Shown: piece after piece, positions 34,613 through 43,112 of the stretch
Layout: every line of letters starts with the position of its first letter
Numbering within the stretch: position 1 is the stretch's first letter
Assembly (NCBI RefSeq): GCF_035712445.1
Contig: NZ_DASTAT010000108.1
Location: forward strand, 1-64,000
Origin: Oligoflexus sp.
Lineage (GTDB): Bacteria > Bdellovibrionota_B > Oligoflexia > Oligoflexales > Oligoflexaceae
Length of the DNA: 64,000 nt
Reading direction: 5' to 3'
Notes under the pieces: generated by a model
Databases searched by the model: none
What the model was told of the DNA's origin: nothing
The model's input: only the letters and a program-made list of their open reading frames with translations
Translations under genes and position numbers: made by a program

Positions 34613-36202
34613 ATGAACCGTTCAAGGCGCTTGTCCTTTATTCTCGGATCGTTTGCGACGCTGCTTGTGGGCAGTTGTGAATGCCAGCGTGCGGAGTCTC
34701 AGGCTCGCGCTTATGCTGCGCGCACAGGACCCGCGATCTATGCCACGGACCTTGTGGAGCTCGAGGATATCCGTGATTTCTATAAGCGGGTTTTTGGTTT
34801 GGATAGCTACACCACGGCCTGGAGCGAGCTGGATAAGTTCCGCAGCGGGACGGTGGCGACCACGCGGATTCCTTATCAGGATACCTGGTATCCCGAGCGC
34901 ACCGGCGGTACCAATGTTCCCGCGGGAACGAACAGTGCGCTCGCCAAATATGATGCCGCCTTCAACGGTGGGCAGAATAAGGCGGTGCAATGGGAGCGCG
35001 ACAATCATAATCGACCAACTCCCAACTGGTATGGGCATTGTAACGGCACCGGGGTCACGGTCACCCGCTTTCAGAATCCGGTCCGCAATGTAACGCGTCC
35101 CCGGGGATGTACAGCGGGGACAACGGGCTGCGTGGAGTTTACGCCGGCTGATATTCGCGCTTTGCTTTCTGAGATGAATATGAATGCGAAGGCGAAATTC
35201 ATTTCCGGCAATCGTTGCCGCGCGACCTTTGATCAGATCAGGGCACGTCCTGTGCAGCGGGCCAATCCCCAGGTGATGGATGAGTGTGATGATGTGAACC
35301 CGGGAAGCTTTCATGCGGCTCTGGTGAATTTCATCGGCCGGCAGAAGCAGCCTTTGGTCTTCGATGAGCATCAGGATGAAGAGGTCTGGAACTATCCGAT
35401 CTATTCCTATGATTACACGGCCGAAGGGCCTTTGACAGCCGATCAGGCGATCGCGGCCTTGCGAAATTCGATACGCGATCCCAATAATACCGCTGTTTCC
35501 GCTTTTCCGCCGATGGATAGCTGGATTTTCAATCCGCGCGCAGTTTCCTTTATGCGGGTCAATCTGAATCTTGCATATCGCGAGGCCACCTTTGATAATG
35601 CGGGGGCTGGTACCAAACCTGCGCCGCGTATTGCGAGCTATGAGTATCTCCTGGAGCTGGATGCGAACAACAATGTGATTGGTGGCGAATGGATGGGGCC
35701 GTCCCGCACCTATCATCCCGACTTTGTGTGGATGCCCTTTGAGCCGTCGGAACCGACCGGAGATGATTCACGGGGGAATGCTTTCCTGAGTAATACGGAA
35801 GTTGTGAAAATTTGGGCGGATTCGGTTGGGTTTAATCCGGATGACCCTTTCCATGATAAGCCGAAGAATGCTTATGATGTGCGCTTCTTCCCGCCGAGTG
35901 ACCTTGTCTGGGGGGCGGTGCGTGGCTATTATAGATTGCTGCTGGATGGGCGGACCACGGGAACTGCGTTTTTAGGGAAGAAAACCCATCTGCGTGTGGA
36001 GACTCAGGATATTTTGAAAGGCGATTCCACGGTTGAAGTTTCTTTGAACGGGCAGCCCCTGCCAGCCGGGAGTTTTCAGGATGGGAAGATGGATATACTC
36101 TTCGATGCACCGCCTGGGATCAATCTTTTGACTTTGAGGTGGACCTCGGGTCGGGTGGATACGAGTGAGTTGAATTGGGATTTCCGGTTCTATGCTATGT
36201 GA
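34613..36202 (+). CDS. Transglutaminase-elicitor-like lipoprotein
   Basis: About 529 residues from ATG 34613; the open frame extends upstream but across the promoter region of the divergent response regulator. The lipobox is LVGSC. Central motifs match the transglutaminase elicitor family first described in Phytophthora: WYGHCNG with Cys143 as the likely nucleophile, then FTPADIRALLSEMN, then DVNPGSFHAALVNFIG and DEEVWNYPIYSY, which supply the His and Asp region. Oomycete members cross-link proteins and trigger plant defence; bacterial homologues have no known role. The C-terminal 130 residues look like a beta-sandwich. It is probably anchored at the cell surface or periplasm. A strong terminator follows. 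Confidence 0.8.
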   Translation: MNRSRRLSFILGSFATLLVGSCECQRAESQARAYAARTGPAIYATDLVELEDIRDFYKRVFGLDSYTTAWSELDKFRSGTVATTRIPYQDTWYPERTGGTNVPAGTNSALAKYDAAFNGGQNKAVQWERDNHNRPTPNWYGHCNGTGVTVTRFQNPVRNVTRPRGCTAGTTGCVEFTPADIRALLSEMNMNAKAKFISGNRCRATFDQIRARPVQRANPQVMDECDDVNPGSFHAALVNFIGRQKQPLVFDEHQDEEVWNYPIYSYDYTAEGPLTADQAIAALRNSIRDPNNTAVSAFPPMDSWIFNPRAVSFMRVNLNLAYREATFDNAGAGTKPAPRIASYEYLLELDANNNVIGGEWMGPSRTYHPDFVWMPFEPSEPTGDDSRGNAFLSNTEVVKIWADSVGFNPDDPFHDKPKNAYDVRFFPPSDLVWGAVRGYYRLLLDGRTTGTAFLGKKTHLRVETQDILKGDSTVEVSLNGQPLPAGSFQDGKMDILFDAPPGINLLTLRWTSGRVDTSELNWDFRFYAM

Positions 36203-36224
36203 TATGTGCTGGTGATGGGATGAG

Positions 36225-36254
36225 AAAGCCTGCGGTGTGAATCGCAGGCTTTTT
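36225..36254 (+). terminator. Intrinsic terminator
   Basis: A perfect 10-bp stem AAAGCCTGCG / CGCAGGCTTT with an 8-base loop runs into a T-rich tail (TTTTTGTTT). It lies 22 bases after the transglutaminase-like gene. Confidence 0.85.
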
Positions 36255-36459
36255 GTTTGGTGGTTGGCTTTGGGGGATTTATGCGACTCTATGCGATGGC
36301 ACGGCCTGAGCGTGGAGCGAGGGTCTGTGCGAATCCTGATTTTTGATGACGACGTTCCATTTACGGCAGGGAAATGATCATAGGCGTGTGCTCGCTTTCG
36401 CATTGCGGAAACTGTGATTAATGAATAGGATCGGGAGGCTATTTCCATAGGAGCCTATC

Positions 36460-36831
36460 ATGATCCGAACAATCTTAATGGTTCTGCTCGCGCTGTTTAT
36501 GATCGGCGGTGGAATCAATCATTTCCTGACCCCCGAATTTTATATGCGCATGATGCCGCCTTACATTCCTGCGCCGGAGTTCATGGTCGCTTTGAGTGGT
36601 GTCATTGAAGTGGCTCTGGGGGTCGGACTATTGATCCCCAAAACGCGGGTGTTGGCGGCCTGGGGAATTGTGGCTCTTTTGATTGCGGTGTTTCCTGCGA
36701 ATATCCATATGTATGTGAATCGGGACCAGTGGCCTGAAGTCCCAGGTTTTGTCACTTTGATTCGCCTGCCGTTTCAGTTTATTTTTATAGCCTGGGCTTG
36801 GATGTTCACGCGTAAAGGGCAGCGAGCATGA
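36460..36831 (+). CDS. DoxX family membrane protein
   Basis: 123 residues with four predicted membrane helices. The N-terminal segment GGGINHFLTPEFYMRMMPPYIP and the following VALSGVIEVALGVGLLIP are typical of DoxX-like small membrane proteins (the first string is quoted in two parts: GGGINHFLTPEF, then YMRMMPPYIP). Family roles are poorly defined, with links to redox and sulfur metabolism. It overlaps the next gene by 4 bp (ATGA), so they are probably cotranslated. Confidence 0.8.
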   Translation: MIRTILMVLLALFMIGGGINHFLTPEFYMRMMPPYIPAPEFMVALSGVIEVALGVGLLIPKTRVLAAWGIVALLIAVFPANIHMYVNRDQWPEVPGFVTLIRLPFQFIFIAWAWMFTRKGQRA

Positions 36832-38480
36832 TGCGGATAGTTTATGGTTTGGGTCTGATGGCCGGGCTTTTGTCGTGCAAAACGACCCATCCTTCGCAGC
36901 TGCAGCACGATGAGGGGCGGTTTTTGAATCACCCGAGTGGCTGGCAGTGGCTGGCCGTGGATCGGGCGGAGTTTTTGGCGATGAATGCCTATCGCCTGAA
37001 TTTTTTGGGCAAGGTGCCGGTTGGGGCCGAGGACCCCAGGCAGAAGAGGGCGGAAAGACTGCTGCAGGAACTCGTGACAGGCGTGATGCAGAATCATCCT
37101 GAATTGGCTGCTGTACCGCCTCTGAATGTGATCCTGCTGGCCGAGCGGGAAGGACCGCCTGATGGGAGTTTGAACGCAGCGGCCTGGGATGGGGAGCGTT
37201 GCTATGCTATTCCGCTGACGCAGATGGATGCGCCGGCGGACGCGGGAACAGGGGATCTGCGTTTAAACCCGGCAGCTGGAATGATAGAGCAGCAGTGGAG
37301 CGCTTGTGATCAAGCGGTTCCGGTGCCGTCCACGCAATTGGACTCGCTGCGCGATTGGCTTCAGTTTCATGTGCCTGGCTGCAAGCTGGATGTGAAGGGG
37401 AATGGCCTTCAAACTCAAGGCTGCAATCTTTCGCTGGCTCAGGGTCAATCCCTTTCTTTGCCGCAGATGGTGAACTGGATCAGCGTTGATATCGGACTTC
37501 TGGCTCAATTTACTGATGCCGAGGTCAAAGGGGTGCTGGCGCACGAGATATCGCATTATTACCTGGCTCACAGCGTGCAGCCGCCGCGCCTCTATAATTA
37601 TTTTTTCAAAAGCGACCAGAAACGCTTGCAAAAGCCTCTGCCGGATCCAGGATCGCAGGATATTGCGCAGCGATTGCGTGCAGCAACCAAAGCTCTGCGG
37701 CCCGATCGGCCGGTGACAGGGGCGCGTTATCATCCCCTGGTTTTGGCGATCGCGGGGGAATCGTATCTCGGTTTGAATTTTGGTAGCAAAGGATACTGCC
37801 GCGGACGCTGGTTTAAAGATCTTGCGTGCACCAAAGAGTGCGATGCTCTGCAGGCTTTGGGTGAAGATCGTGGGTATTTTGATCTTTTGGATGCGATTCA
37901 AAATTTTGAAGGGATTTATGCCCCGGCTTCCTATCTGAGCGCAGAAAAAGTCGCGAACAGTTGCCTTGCGTCTTTGAAATTCAAGAGCCTGGAAGCTCAG
38001 CAGGGTTTTTTGAAGGCTTTGAACGGACAGCAGAGTGTGTTGGAACTGCCGATTGATGCAAAACTGCATCCGAACCTTGATGCCTATTTCCAGGATCTTG
38101 CGCCGCGTTGGTCGAACCTTATTGAAAAGCATAATGAGTCCCCGTCGCAGCTGATTCAAAGTGAGGCTATAGATCAGGATCTTGGCTTCTACACGCGTGA
38201 AGTGGAAGCCGATGAGCTGGGACTTGAGATCTATCGCCGCATTGGAGAAGACCCCCAGGTCATGATCGAAGCCTTTATCAAGGTGGCGGAGGATGATGAG
38301 GCCGCCGGAGTCTGGCCTGCCTGGGGCGAGGTCGGCGGTCAGCAGTGCCGCCGTCTTCTGAAAGAGCAGTGGCCGCAAAGGCCGCCCATTGCTCGTTTTA
38401 CGGACGATCATTTGTCACCGTGCTACCGCGCATTCAATATTGCGGCTGAGTTGAAACGTCACCCTGTACTGAAGCCCTGA
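36828..38480 (+). CDS. M48-like metalloprotease lipoprotein
   Basis: 550 residues with lipobox LLSC. Residues 239-243 are HEISH (context VLAHEISHYYLAHS), the zinc-binding helix of M48 peptidases. The third ligand is probably the Glu in REVEADELGLEIYRR near residue 463. Between them lies a long Cys-containing insert not found in standard M48 enzymes. Periplasmic M48 lipoproteins such as BepA and LoiP act in outer-membrane quality control, which is a reasonable but unproven analogy. The start overlaps the DoxX-like gene. The protein is longer than BepA-type enzymes (about 490) and no TPR region is obvious. Confidence 0.8.
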   Translation: MMRIVYGLGLMAGLLSCKTTHPSQLQHDEGRFLNHPSGWQWLAVDRAEFLAMNAYRLNFLGKVPVGAEDPRQKRAERLLQELVTGVMQNHPELAAVPPLNVILLAEREGPPDGSLNAAAWDGERCYAIPLTQMDAPADAGTGDLRLNPAAGMIEQQWSACDQAVPVPSTQLDSLRDWLQFHVPGCKLDVKGNGLQTQGCNLSLAQGQSLSLPQMVNWISVDIGLLAQFTDAEVKGVLAHEISHYYLAHSVQPPRLYNYFFKSDQKRLQKPLPDPGSQDIAQRLRAATKALRPDRPVTGARYHPLVLAIAGESYLGLNFGSKGYCRGRWFKDLACTKECDALQALGEDRGYFDLLDAIQNFEGIYAPASYLSAEKVANSCLASLKFKSLEAQQGFLKALNGQQSVLELPIDAKLHPNLDAYFQDLAPRWSNLIEKHNESPSQLIQSEAIDQDLGFYTREVEADELGLEIYRRIGEDPQVMIEAFIKVAEDDEAAGVWPAWGEVGGQQCRRLLKEQWPQRPPIARFTDDHLSPCYRAFNIAAELKRHPVLKP

Positions 38481-38575
38481 TCTGGCTGAGGGGCACTTGC
38501 ATCACCCCCTGATATCTGTTATCTCCGCAAACCCGGGTTCAAAAAACCGGGTTCACTAAGGAAAGGATGACAGAT

Positions 38576-39349
38576 ATGAAATTTTTATTCGCAGGGATTC
38601 TGATAACCAGTCTCGCTCCTGTGGCGCTTCATGCTGGTGCTGTAGAGGATGCGAAGAGCATTTGCTCGATCGTGGATCGCTACACTCAGGGCAGCTATCA
38701 TTACTTTGAATGCCTGGATCGCGCGGAATTAATAAATACGAAACTGAATGTGACCGACACGATTGATTATGTGTGCTCGGTGGTCGATACCTTTTATAAC
38801 CTGGATGCTGAAGACAAGATCCGGTGTTACAAGGATGCCCAGGCTTTGTTGAATCCTGAGCCTTTGGCCTGCTATCCTGAGCAGGATGTTCTGAGCAGCA
38901 AGTTTGAAAGTCCCGAAGGTTTTGATCCGGATCTGGTTGCCGGTTTCCGCGCTCTGGCGATTGAATCGGATAAGGAATACAGCGCAAAAGTTTACGGCAA
39001 TAACGGTCTGGTTTCGGATCTGCAAAAAGCCGAAGAGGGATGTTTCAGCGAGGCTTATGCGGTTTCTCTGGATGGTCCCAACCCGTTTAAAGACGCTTTG
39101 AAAGAGTGCGTGTTCACGGATATCAATGCCTATTCGGGACCTGCTGTAACAGCGGATGATCAGGAAGAGCTGGCGGCATCTTTTGTGAAGAAATACTGGG
39201 AGCTTTACCGCTTCCGGAAGATCGTGAATGCAAGCCTGCAGAATGATCCGATCACGGCCTTCAACACCCGTTGTGTCGTGGAGGTTCGCAGTCGTTCAGC
39301 CGGACTGCAAAACCAGAGACTTTACCTGGCAGGTTATACCATCGACTGA
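38576..39349 (+). CDS. Secreted protein of unknown function
   Basis: About 257 residues from ATG 38576, about 9 bases after AAGG; ATG 38567 sits on the Shine-Dalgarno and is unlikely. Signal peptide FLFAGILITSLAPVALHA. The mature protein has regularly spaced cysteines (SICSIV, YFECLD, DYVCSV, IRCYKD, LACYPE, GCFSE, KECVF, TRCVV), which point to a disulfide-stabilised periplasmic or secreted helical protein. No family is recognised. A 7-bp hairpin (38530-38553) lies just before its ribosome-binding site. Its stop abuts the stop of the convergent sensor kinase gene. Confidence 0.65.
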   Translation: MKFLFAGILITSLAPVALHAGAVEDAKSICSIVDRYTQGSYHYFECLDRAELINTKLNVTDTIDYVCSVVDTFYNLDAEDKIRCYKDAQALLNPEPLACYPEQDVLSSKFESPEGFDPDLVAGFRALAIESDKEYSAKVYGNNGLVSDLQKAEEGCFSEAYAVSLDGPNPFKDALKECVFTDINAYSGPAVTADDQEELAASFVKKYWELYRFRKIVNASLQNDPITAFNTRCVVEVRSRSAGLQNQRLYLAGYTID

Positions 39350-42016
39350 TCAGGATACCTTGGGGAGGCGCTCATCCCAGCTGCTTTCCGGCCAGCTGAG
39401 GCGCATTTCAGTGCCAGGGCCATCGGGATTATCGGCAAGGCTGCAGTGGCCATCGAGCTTCTGACAGTTCTGCCGAATCGCGGAGAGGCCAAGCCCACGG
39501 CCGCTTAAGGTACTCACCATCTGGGTGGTGGAAATTCCGTCTTCGAAAAGCAGGGCCGCGAGCCGCTCGGGATCATCAGTGGAAAGCCCACGTTCGCGCG
39601 CCATTTTTTTAATGTGGTCCCAATTCAATCCCGATCCGTTATCGCGAAGACTGAGATGGAAGGCCCCTGCGTTTTCATAGGCCTCGATTTGCAGTCGCGC
39701 TTCATGCTTTTGACTGCGGATAAATCCATGATCGAAGCTATTGGTGATGGCATGGACCAGGATCTCTCGCAGCATTTTTAAACGCTTTTCCGTCCACGCC
39801 TGATACCGATCGACGACCTGAATCTCCTTCAGCGTAATCCCATGCTGCGCAAGAGTGGGGCGCAGGCCACCCAGGATTTCACTGCTGAGGGCCAGAAGAT
39901 CCTGACCGGCTTCGGGCTGAATCTGAGGGCCGATTTCCTGGGCCACGGCAAAGTAATTCTGAAGAGTTTCTTCCAAGGGATTAAGAGCATCCCGGATCAA
40001 GGGGGCTTCGCTCTCGATGACGGATGTTTCAAGCTGATGGATGGCATCACTGAGTTTTTGCAGGCCCAATGTGCGCGCTATACCCTTTTGAGTATGAAGC
40101 CAGACTTTGTCTTTCAGAATATCACGGTTCTGGAGACGGGCCTGAATATCCTTCAGAAGGTTCAGAGCCCTTTGCATTGAAACCCGACGTAGCTCGCCAA
40201 TCAATTCATGGAAGGCGCTGTTTTTCTTGCGTTCCACCCGCACTTCCTCTTCCAGCTCCAGATGCCGCGAGATATCGACGATGGTCAGAATCAAATCCTC
40301 GACCTTCTGATGCCTAATGGTCGGTTGCCAGGCCAGCGACAGAACCTTCGTCCCGACCTTGATCTGCTGGGGCAGGTGCACTCCGTTGAATTCCCAGTTG
40401 TCGGCATGTTCACCGAGTATGGTGTTGAGGCACTCTTCGATCACCCGGATCTGATCGGTGGGAAGCTGCGCATGACCGAGGAGGATAGGCAGAATCTCCT
40501 GACCGACGAGGCTGTCGTCGCGGCCCAAAAAGGTGCTGGTGGCGCGGGAATAATAGGGCAGAATCTTGCGGCCCTTGCCGATGCGCACAATCCCTTCGTT
40601 GATGGTGTCGAGAATCTCCTGGAGGACCTTTTGTTTTTCCAGGGCCTCGTGGCGTTTGCGAATGTAAAGCAGGGCCAGAACCAAAAGACCGAGGATCAGG
40701 ATGGACAGTAGAATCAAAAGACGCTGAATACGCTCGACGCGTTCCAGTTCCAGGGTTTTGGCCTGGTTGATGAGTTCGAGCTGATTTTTCTGTTCTTCGA
40801 TACGCTTCAGATCGAACTGAGCGGCCATCTTCTGGCTGATGTCGGCGTTTTGCTCTTCATGATACTGGTTGGTGAGTTCCACCAGCTTACGCAGAGCCCG
40901 CAGTTCTTCAGATGGTTGCGCCCGGTGGCGGGCGAGGTCTGCCTGGAGCTCATACCAGGTGCGCTTATTGCTGAGTGACGCCTGGCCCGGGAAATCACGG
41001 ATCTTTTCGCAGGTTTCCCATGCCTTGTCGTAGTCCTTCAGCTTGATGTAGGTCTGGCAAACATTGAACATGAGTTCGGAATAGTAGAGTTTGTTATCGC
41101 CATTCCCTTGCCAGAATTCTGCGGATCGACGGAAATAATGGAGGGCCTCGCGGTAGTTCTGGAGCTTGAAATACGCTCCCCCTAGGCTGTCGGAAACGTA
41201 CTTGGAATAAGGCATATCAGGCGTGTCGGGGAATTTTTCGATCAGCTGCAGACCCAGGCGAATGGCTTCCTCGGGTTTGATCAAGGCGTATAGGCCGGTC
41301 AAGGAGTTATTGTAGTTAAAGGCCAGGAAAGTTTTGTCATGGGTTTCAAAGTAAGCGATGGCTTCCTTGATCAGGGCTATTCCTTCATCGTGACGTTTAT
41401 AGAAGTCAGAGGCGAAGAAGGAACCAACGGCAGCTCTGGTATTGTAGTAAGCGAGGCCACGCGGAAGTTGCTGATAGATTTCCTGAAGGCGCTTGACGTT
41501 CTCCACCACGGCGCGATAATCGGCTTCGCGGTTGGCGAAGTAGGTGAAAAGTTCAAGGGCGTAGGCTTCCATCGCAAGGTTTTTGTGGGCGACTGCGGTT
41601 GCAATGGCCTTCATATGTGAGGCCCGTGCGTCCTGGGACTTCCCCTGAAATTCCATGGCGACACCTGCCAGGGAATAAAGTCGAATCCGCTCGACCGGGC
41701 GATCGACTCTATCGATCACGGCCTGGCCCCGCTGCACCCATTCCCAGACTGTTTCGGATTTGCCGTAAAGACCAGCGGATTCCGCGATGACAACGCTTAG
41801 TCCTACGATATCTTCGGGAACCATGGATGCGCCCTGGGCTTTCCATAATGCAGTGCCTTCACGAACAACGGCCGCAGGGTTGATGAAGGTGCGTTCGTCA
41901 AAGTCGGCGATTTTATCGGCAAAGGGAGTGGGCTGGCCCTTGGCCTGCAGCAGCATGGGCCCGGCCCATAGCCAGGTGATCCAGATCCAGCGATAGATAA
42001 ACGCAGATTCGTGCAA
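39350..42016 (-). CDS. TPR-containing sensor kinase with Hpt and CheA-like ATPase
   Basis: About 888 residues. I start it at TTG 42016, 8 bases after GGGGAG, because this gives a clean signal sequence (WIWITWLWAGPMLLQA) and avoids translating the palindromic repeats upstream. A periplasmic TPR-like helical sensor (about 30-410) is followed by one membrane helix (LLILLSILILGLLVLALLYI), a coiled coil and a PAS-like region. Next is an Hpt-type helix bundle with HTQKGIARTLGL (His641), then an ATPase with N-box HAITNSFDHG (755), G1 DNGSG (792) and G2 SGRGLGLS. The layout resembles CheA: His in an Hpt bundle instead of a DHp domain. It probably transfers phosphate to a separate receiver; none is adjacent. 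The TPR part may sense a periplasmic protein or peptide. Confidence 0.82.
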   Translation of the reverse strand: MHESAFIYRWIWITWLWAGPMLLQAKGQPTPFADKIADFDERTFINPAAVVREGTALWKAQGASMVPEDIVGLSVVIAESAGLYGKSETVWEWVQRGQAVIDRVDRPVERIRLYSLAGVAMEFQGKSQDARASHMKAIATAVAHKNLAMEAYALELFTYFANREADYRAVVENVKRLQEIYQQLPRGLAYYNTRAAVGSFFASDFYKRHDEGIALIKEAIAYFETHDKTFLAFNYNNSLTGLYALIKPEEAIRLGLQLIEKFPDTPDMPYSKYVSDSLGGAYFKLQNYREALHYFRRSAEFWQGNGDNKLYYSELMFNVCQTYIKLKDYDKAWETCEKIRDFPGQASLSNKRTWYELQADLARHRAQPSEELRALRKLVELTNQYHEEQNADISQKMAAQFDLKRIEEQKNQLELINQAKTLELERVERIQRLLILLSILILGLLVLALLYIRKRHEALEKQKVLQEILDTINEGIVRIGKGRKILPYYSRATSTFLGRDDSLVGQEILPILLGHAQLPTDQIRVIEECLNTILGEHADNWEFNGVHLPQQIKVGTKVLSLAWQPTIRHQKVEDLILTIVDISRHLELEEEVRVERKKNSAFHELIGELRRVSMQRALNLLKDIQARLQNRDILKDKVWLHTQKGIARTLGLQKLSDAIHQLETSVIESEAPLIRDALNPLEETLQNYFAVAQEIGPQIQPEAGQDLLALSSEILGGLRPTLAQHGITLKEIQVVDRYQAWTEKRLKMLREILVHAITNSFDHGFIRSQKHEARLQIEAYENAGAFHLSLRDNGSGLNWDHIKKMARERGLSTDDPERLAALLFEDGISTTQMVSTLSGRGLGLSAIRQNCQKLDGHCSLADNPDGPGTEMRLSWPESSWDERLPKVS

Positions 42017-42136
42017 AGCGTTCGCTCCCCAAAAGGACTCTTTCTTTTCGGTATGAAACGTACAGGTATGATTGGAAACGGAGGGGGGGTGCGGAAGGAG
42101 AGGGGAAAAAGCAGGATTTTCGCGTTTTTTTAAGGC

Positions 42137-42265
42137 GGTCCCCTGCCGGGGATGACGGCACGCAGGAAGAGGTCCCCTGCCGGGGATGACGACACGGGGA
42201 TGACGACACGGGGATGACGGCACGGTCCCCTGCCCGGGATGACGAGAGTCGCATGCCGGCAGGGG
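42137..42265. repeat. Short GC-rich palindromic repeat array (REP-like)
   Basis: Three copies of GGTCCCCTGCCGGGGATGAC, the last with one substitution, start at 42137, 42171 and 42224. Two shorter copies of the right half (GGGGATGACGACACG type) lie between them. Each full copy can fold on the GTCCCC / GGGGAT arms. A related inverted motif GCCGGCAGGGG closes the array. It sits between ppiC and the kinase gene, both on the minus strand, where it could terminate or protect transcripts as REP elements do. Confidence 0.7.
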
Positions 42266-42278
42266 CTGGCCTATGAAA

Positions 42279-43094
42279 TCAAAGCTGCATCTTGCCGAGA
42301 GCTTCGTCATCAACCTTGACCTGAGCTTTGTCACGCAGGCTTTTCACAAGGTCGGTGCGGGCATTCATACGAATTTCCTGCTCGACGTCAGCTTTCTTGT
42401 CTTCGAATTTCACGCTGTCACCACCGCGAACGTCCACCACCTTGATGATGTGATAGCCGAACTGGGTTTTGATCAGCTGAGGATAAACGTTGCCTTTTTC
42501 CGTGCCGAACGCAGCTTTTTCAAACTCAGGAACCATGCGGCCCTGCTTGAACCAGTTGAGGTCGCCACCTTTGGATCCGTTTTTCTCGGTCGCGTATTTT
42601 TTCAGGTTGTCATCGAAGTTGTTCTTCGCTTTGACTTCCTTCAGAACTTTCTCAGCTGTGGCCTTGTCTTTCTCAGGGAAGAGAATGTGCTGAGCCTTGA
42701 CTTCCTTCTCGGTGAACTTGGCTTTGTTCTTCTCGAAATATTCTTTCAGCTTGGCATCAGTGCTGTTGTCGGCGATGTATTTTTCCAGATAAAGCTTGGC
42801 GAGGATATCGCGCTTGGCGGTCTCGACCAGAGCCTTGAAGCGATCGCTGTCGTCGATGTCCTGGTTCTTGGCTTCCTGGGCAAGAAGGGTGCTTTCGATG
42901 ATGTGATCGAGGAATTGTTTTCTGATTTCAGGGTTACCCTTGACCATATCGGCCTGAGGACCCAGCTGCGCAAGAGCCTCCTTGTATTGATCTTCGGACA
43001 GACCTTTGCCATTGATGGTGGCAACGTCTTTGGCCATACCGATCGAGGAGAAAGCCCAGGCGGCGAGGGTCAGCGTTTGCAAACTTTTTTTCAT
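42279..43094 (-). CDS. Parvulin-type peptidyl-prolyl isomerase, periplasmic
   Basis: About 271 residues from ATG 43094, 6-7 bases after AAGGA. The signal peptide is LQTLTLAAWAFSSIGMA. The N-terminal part is a SurA/PrsA-like helical chaperone domain (about 25-125). Residues about 130-235 are a parvulin domain: KAQHILF, KNNFDDNLKKYATEKN, GGDLNWFKQGRMVPEF and FGYHIIKVVDV. It probably helps fold outer-membrane or secreted proteins. The gene follows pheT by 18 bp on the same strand and may be cotranscribed, an arrangement that need not be functional. It is followed by the palindromic repeat array. Confidence 0.9.
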   Translation of the reverse strand: MKKSLQTLTLAAWAFSSIGMAKDVATINGKGLSEDQYKEALAQLGPQADMVKGNPEIRKQFLDHIIESTLLAQEAKNQDIDDSDRFKALVETAKRDILAKLYLEKYIADNSTDAKLKEYFEKNKAKFTEKEVKAQHILFPEKDKATAEKVLKEVKAKNNFDDNLKKYATEKNGSKGGDLNWFKQGRMVPEFEKAAFGTEKGNVYPQLIKTQFGYHIIKVVDVRGGDSVKFEDKKADVEQEIRMNARTDLVKSLRDKAQVKVDDEALGKMQL

Positions 43095-43112
43095 GCACAT
43101 TCCTTTCCTATA

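Noticed and set aside
42137..42265. Possible CRISPR array
   Set aside because: Units are spaced irregularly, spacers are absent or part of the repeats, and no cas genes are nearby.
42017..42334. N-terminal extension of the sensor kinase
   Set aside because: It would translate the palindromic repeat array into low-quality Pro/Arg/Gly sequence; TTG 42016 has a Shine-Dalgarno and begins a signal sequence.
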